A stretch of DNA of 64,000 nucleotides from Citrobacter europaeus (GTDB taxonomy: Bacteria > Pseudomonadota > Gammaproteobacteria > Enterobacterales > Enterobacteriaceae): NCBI GenBank assembly GCA_020099315.1, contig CP083650.1, positions 3,844,001 to 3,908,000 of the forward strand, written 5' to 3'. The notes below the pieces were generated by a model that saw only the letters and a program-made list of their open reading frames with translations, did not search any database and was not told where the DNA came from. How positions within the stretch are numbered: the first letter of the stretch is position 1; every line of letters starts with the position of its first letter. A program made the position numbers and the translations under genes. This document shows positions 63,045 through 64,000 of the stretch, piece after piece.

Positions 63045-63320
63045 CTAAAAAATACGATCATCACCGCCTAGTAGTTGTTCTAACCCGCCAAGTTCCTGGC
63101 GCGCGTTCGCACGATTCAATAATTTAACCTGCGCCATCGGCGGGAGATCGGTAATGGCAATCACGCCTTTACGCATCAACAGGTAAATCAGATCGTCGAG
63201 CACGCGCACCATCTCGAGGTCGCTTTTTTGCAACGTCGCTAAAGCCTGCTGGTTGCCATTTTCCGGGCTTTTTGCCCCGCCTTCTGCCTGCACGTTTGCA
63301 GCAGATGAATCAGAATTCAT
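63045..63320 (-). CDS. Small conserved protein associated with LapD/adhesin loci
   Basis: This 91-residue protein has a low-complexity N-terminus (about 1-30) and a helical core SDLEMVRVLDDLIYLLMRKG, then VIAITDLPPMAQVKLLNR. From memory this core belongs to a family, often mislabelled tryptophan synthase beta-like, found beside LapD and large adhesin genes in Pseudomonas and relatives. It has no enzyme motif. It lies downstream of the adhesin gene on the same strand, 62 bases after that stop. Function unknown. Confidence 0.75.
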   Translation of the reverse strand: MNSDSSAANVQAEGGAKSPENGNQQALATLQKSDLEMVRVLDDLIYLLMRKGVIAITDLPPMAQVKLLNRANARQELGGLEQLLGGDDRIF

Positions 63321-63382
63321 ATCAATGCCTTTTCATTTTGCAAGATGCTGCTGCCCTGTTTACGCAAGGCAGCAGGCAATCG

Positions 63383-64000
63383 TTAGTGGGTGTGGTTTTG
63401 ATCGGGTTTAGCAATCAGGTGATCTAACGAGTAGCTCGGAGAATGCATCTCGCTACTTGCCGGACCAGACAGCGCGGTATCTATTCCATGCGCCACTTTT
63501 GCCGGACTGGCGATCAAGTGATGATCGCCGCCGCTTTGAATGTACTTCGCAATATCTACGCCTTCATGCAGTTCGCGCGCCAGATCGCTGAGATCGACTT
63601 TTTCGAGTACGCCCTTCGCCTTATCGTCAGCGCTGAGCACGGCTGTCGCTTGGCCGTGCCCGGTTGCTGCTGGCGCGTAAGACAGAGACAATGCATTGTC
63701 ATCGAACAGGTTATGCAGCGCATGTTGCATCGCAGCATGATTCCCTTTATCCACCGTATGTCCTTTCACTGGCGTGGGATCGTCCATCGTCACGTTCAGC
63801 GTTTGGCTATAAGGCGTAGTATTGCCGTGGTCATCATGCGCCTCAACCAATACGTTTACCCGGTTATGACCTGCACGGAATGCGGAGGTATCGGCCTCAA
63901 TGTCATAGGTCAGCCCATTATTGCCCTGATGAAGAATGGCATCGTACTGGTGACCATTTACCAGCGCTTTAATATGCTCGCCATCATGCACATCACCGCT
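63383..64000 (-). CDS. C-terminal end of a large surface adhesin (partial)
   Basis: Only the last 206 or so codons are in the window; the frame stays open to the edge and the gene begins beyond 64000. The visible part has one Ig-like adhesin repeat (ADTSAFRAGHNRVNVLVEAH and DDHGNTTPYSQTLNVTMDD) and a His/Asp/Ala-rich tail ending PDQNHTH. Ig-like repeats beside lapG/lapD fit a LapA/BapA-type exported adhesin. The N-terminal LapG cleavage site and the type I secretion genes cannot be seen here. Confidence 0.7.
   Translation of the reverse strand, partial: SGDVHDGEHIKALVNGHQYDAILHQGNNGLTYDIEADTSAFRAGHNRVNVLVEAHDDHGNTTPYSQTLNVTMDDPTPVKGHTVDKGNHAAMQHALHNLFDDNALSLSYAPAATGHGQATAVLSADDKAKGVLEKVDLSDLARELHEGVDIAKYIQSGGDHHLIASPAKVAHGIDTALSGPASSEMHSPSYSLDHLIAKPDQNHTH

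Noticed and set aside
63045..63320. Naming the 91-residue protein a tryptophan synthase beta subunit
   Set aside because: It is far too short, has no PLP-binding lysine motif, and the name seems to be a database artefact for this family.
32162..64000. Prophage, integron or SPI-1-like type III secretion genes
   Set aside because: I found no integrase, terminase, transposase, inv, spa or prg genes, and no flanking tRNA or direct repeats in the part visible.

Overview
The window looks like a chromosome segment of an enterobacterium close to Escherichia, Salmonella and Citrobacter. The first half follows the E. coli gene order srlAEB-srlD-gutM-srlR-gutQ / norR-norVW / hypF-hydN-ascGFB / hycI-A / hypABCDE-fhlA almost gene for gene, with proteins I recognise as close matches and with E. 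coli-type REP elements between operons. A Citrobacter-type genome is my best guess (inference; no rRNA is present). I see no tRNA, IS element, prophage or CRISPR array.

Layout. 1-4952: glucitol (sorbitol) PTS operon. 4949-9365: nitric oxide detoxification (norR against norVW), with three NorR enhancer sites and a sigma-54 promoter. 9368-12249: hypF and hydN. 12395-16574: aryl-beta-glucoside genes ascG/ascFB. 16747-16986: a SymE-like small protein. 17042-24920: formate hydrogenlyase operon hycABCDEFGHI, divergent from hypABCDE (25119-28857) and fhlA (29064-31142), with facing sigma-54 promoters. A di-Mop molbindin gene (31187) and ygbA, with an NsrR-like operator, follow.

From about 32.1 kb to the end the window leaves the E. 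coli backbone. In E. coli fhlA-ygbA leads to mutS, and in Salmonella the same locus holds SPI-1. Here the locus carries three blocks. (a) 32162-40172 is a partly AT-rich metabolic block: NAD-malic enzyme, DcuC-family carrier, RpiR-family regulator, aspartase/fumarase-superfamily lyase, general porin and periplasmic SGNH hydrolase. Its two divergent promoter regions share the inverted repeat GGGAA-N7-TTCCC plus a CRP-like site, so they probably form one regulon. (b) 40355-43792 is sitABCD, a Mn/Fe ABC transporter with a MntR-like operator. (c) 43799-64000 is a cyclic-di-GMP surface-adhesion island.

The island has two divergent operons around a 612-base regulatory gap. The minus-strand operon encodes a YfgF-like EAL phosphodiesterase and then a Wsp-like chemosensory set: MCP, CheB with a dead receiver, CheR-TPR, CheA-REC, a lone receiver, an Hpt-REC-REC-GGDEF cyclase, CheW and a small CheW-like protein. 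The plus-strand operon encodes a membrane GGDEF-EAL protein, two periplasmic family-3 solute-binding proteins without a transporter, the LapG protease and the LapD c-di-GMP receptor. A small conserved protein and the C-terminal end of a large adhesin follow on the opposite strand and run off the window. I infer that chemosensory and ligand-binding inputs set c-di-GMP, LapD holds LapG when c-di-GMP is high, and LapG otherwise clips the adhesin from the surface. The combination, not any single part, is the most novel content of the window.
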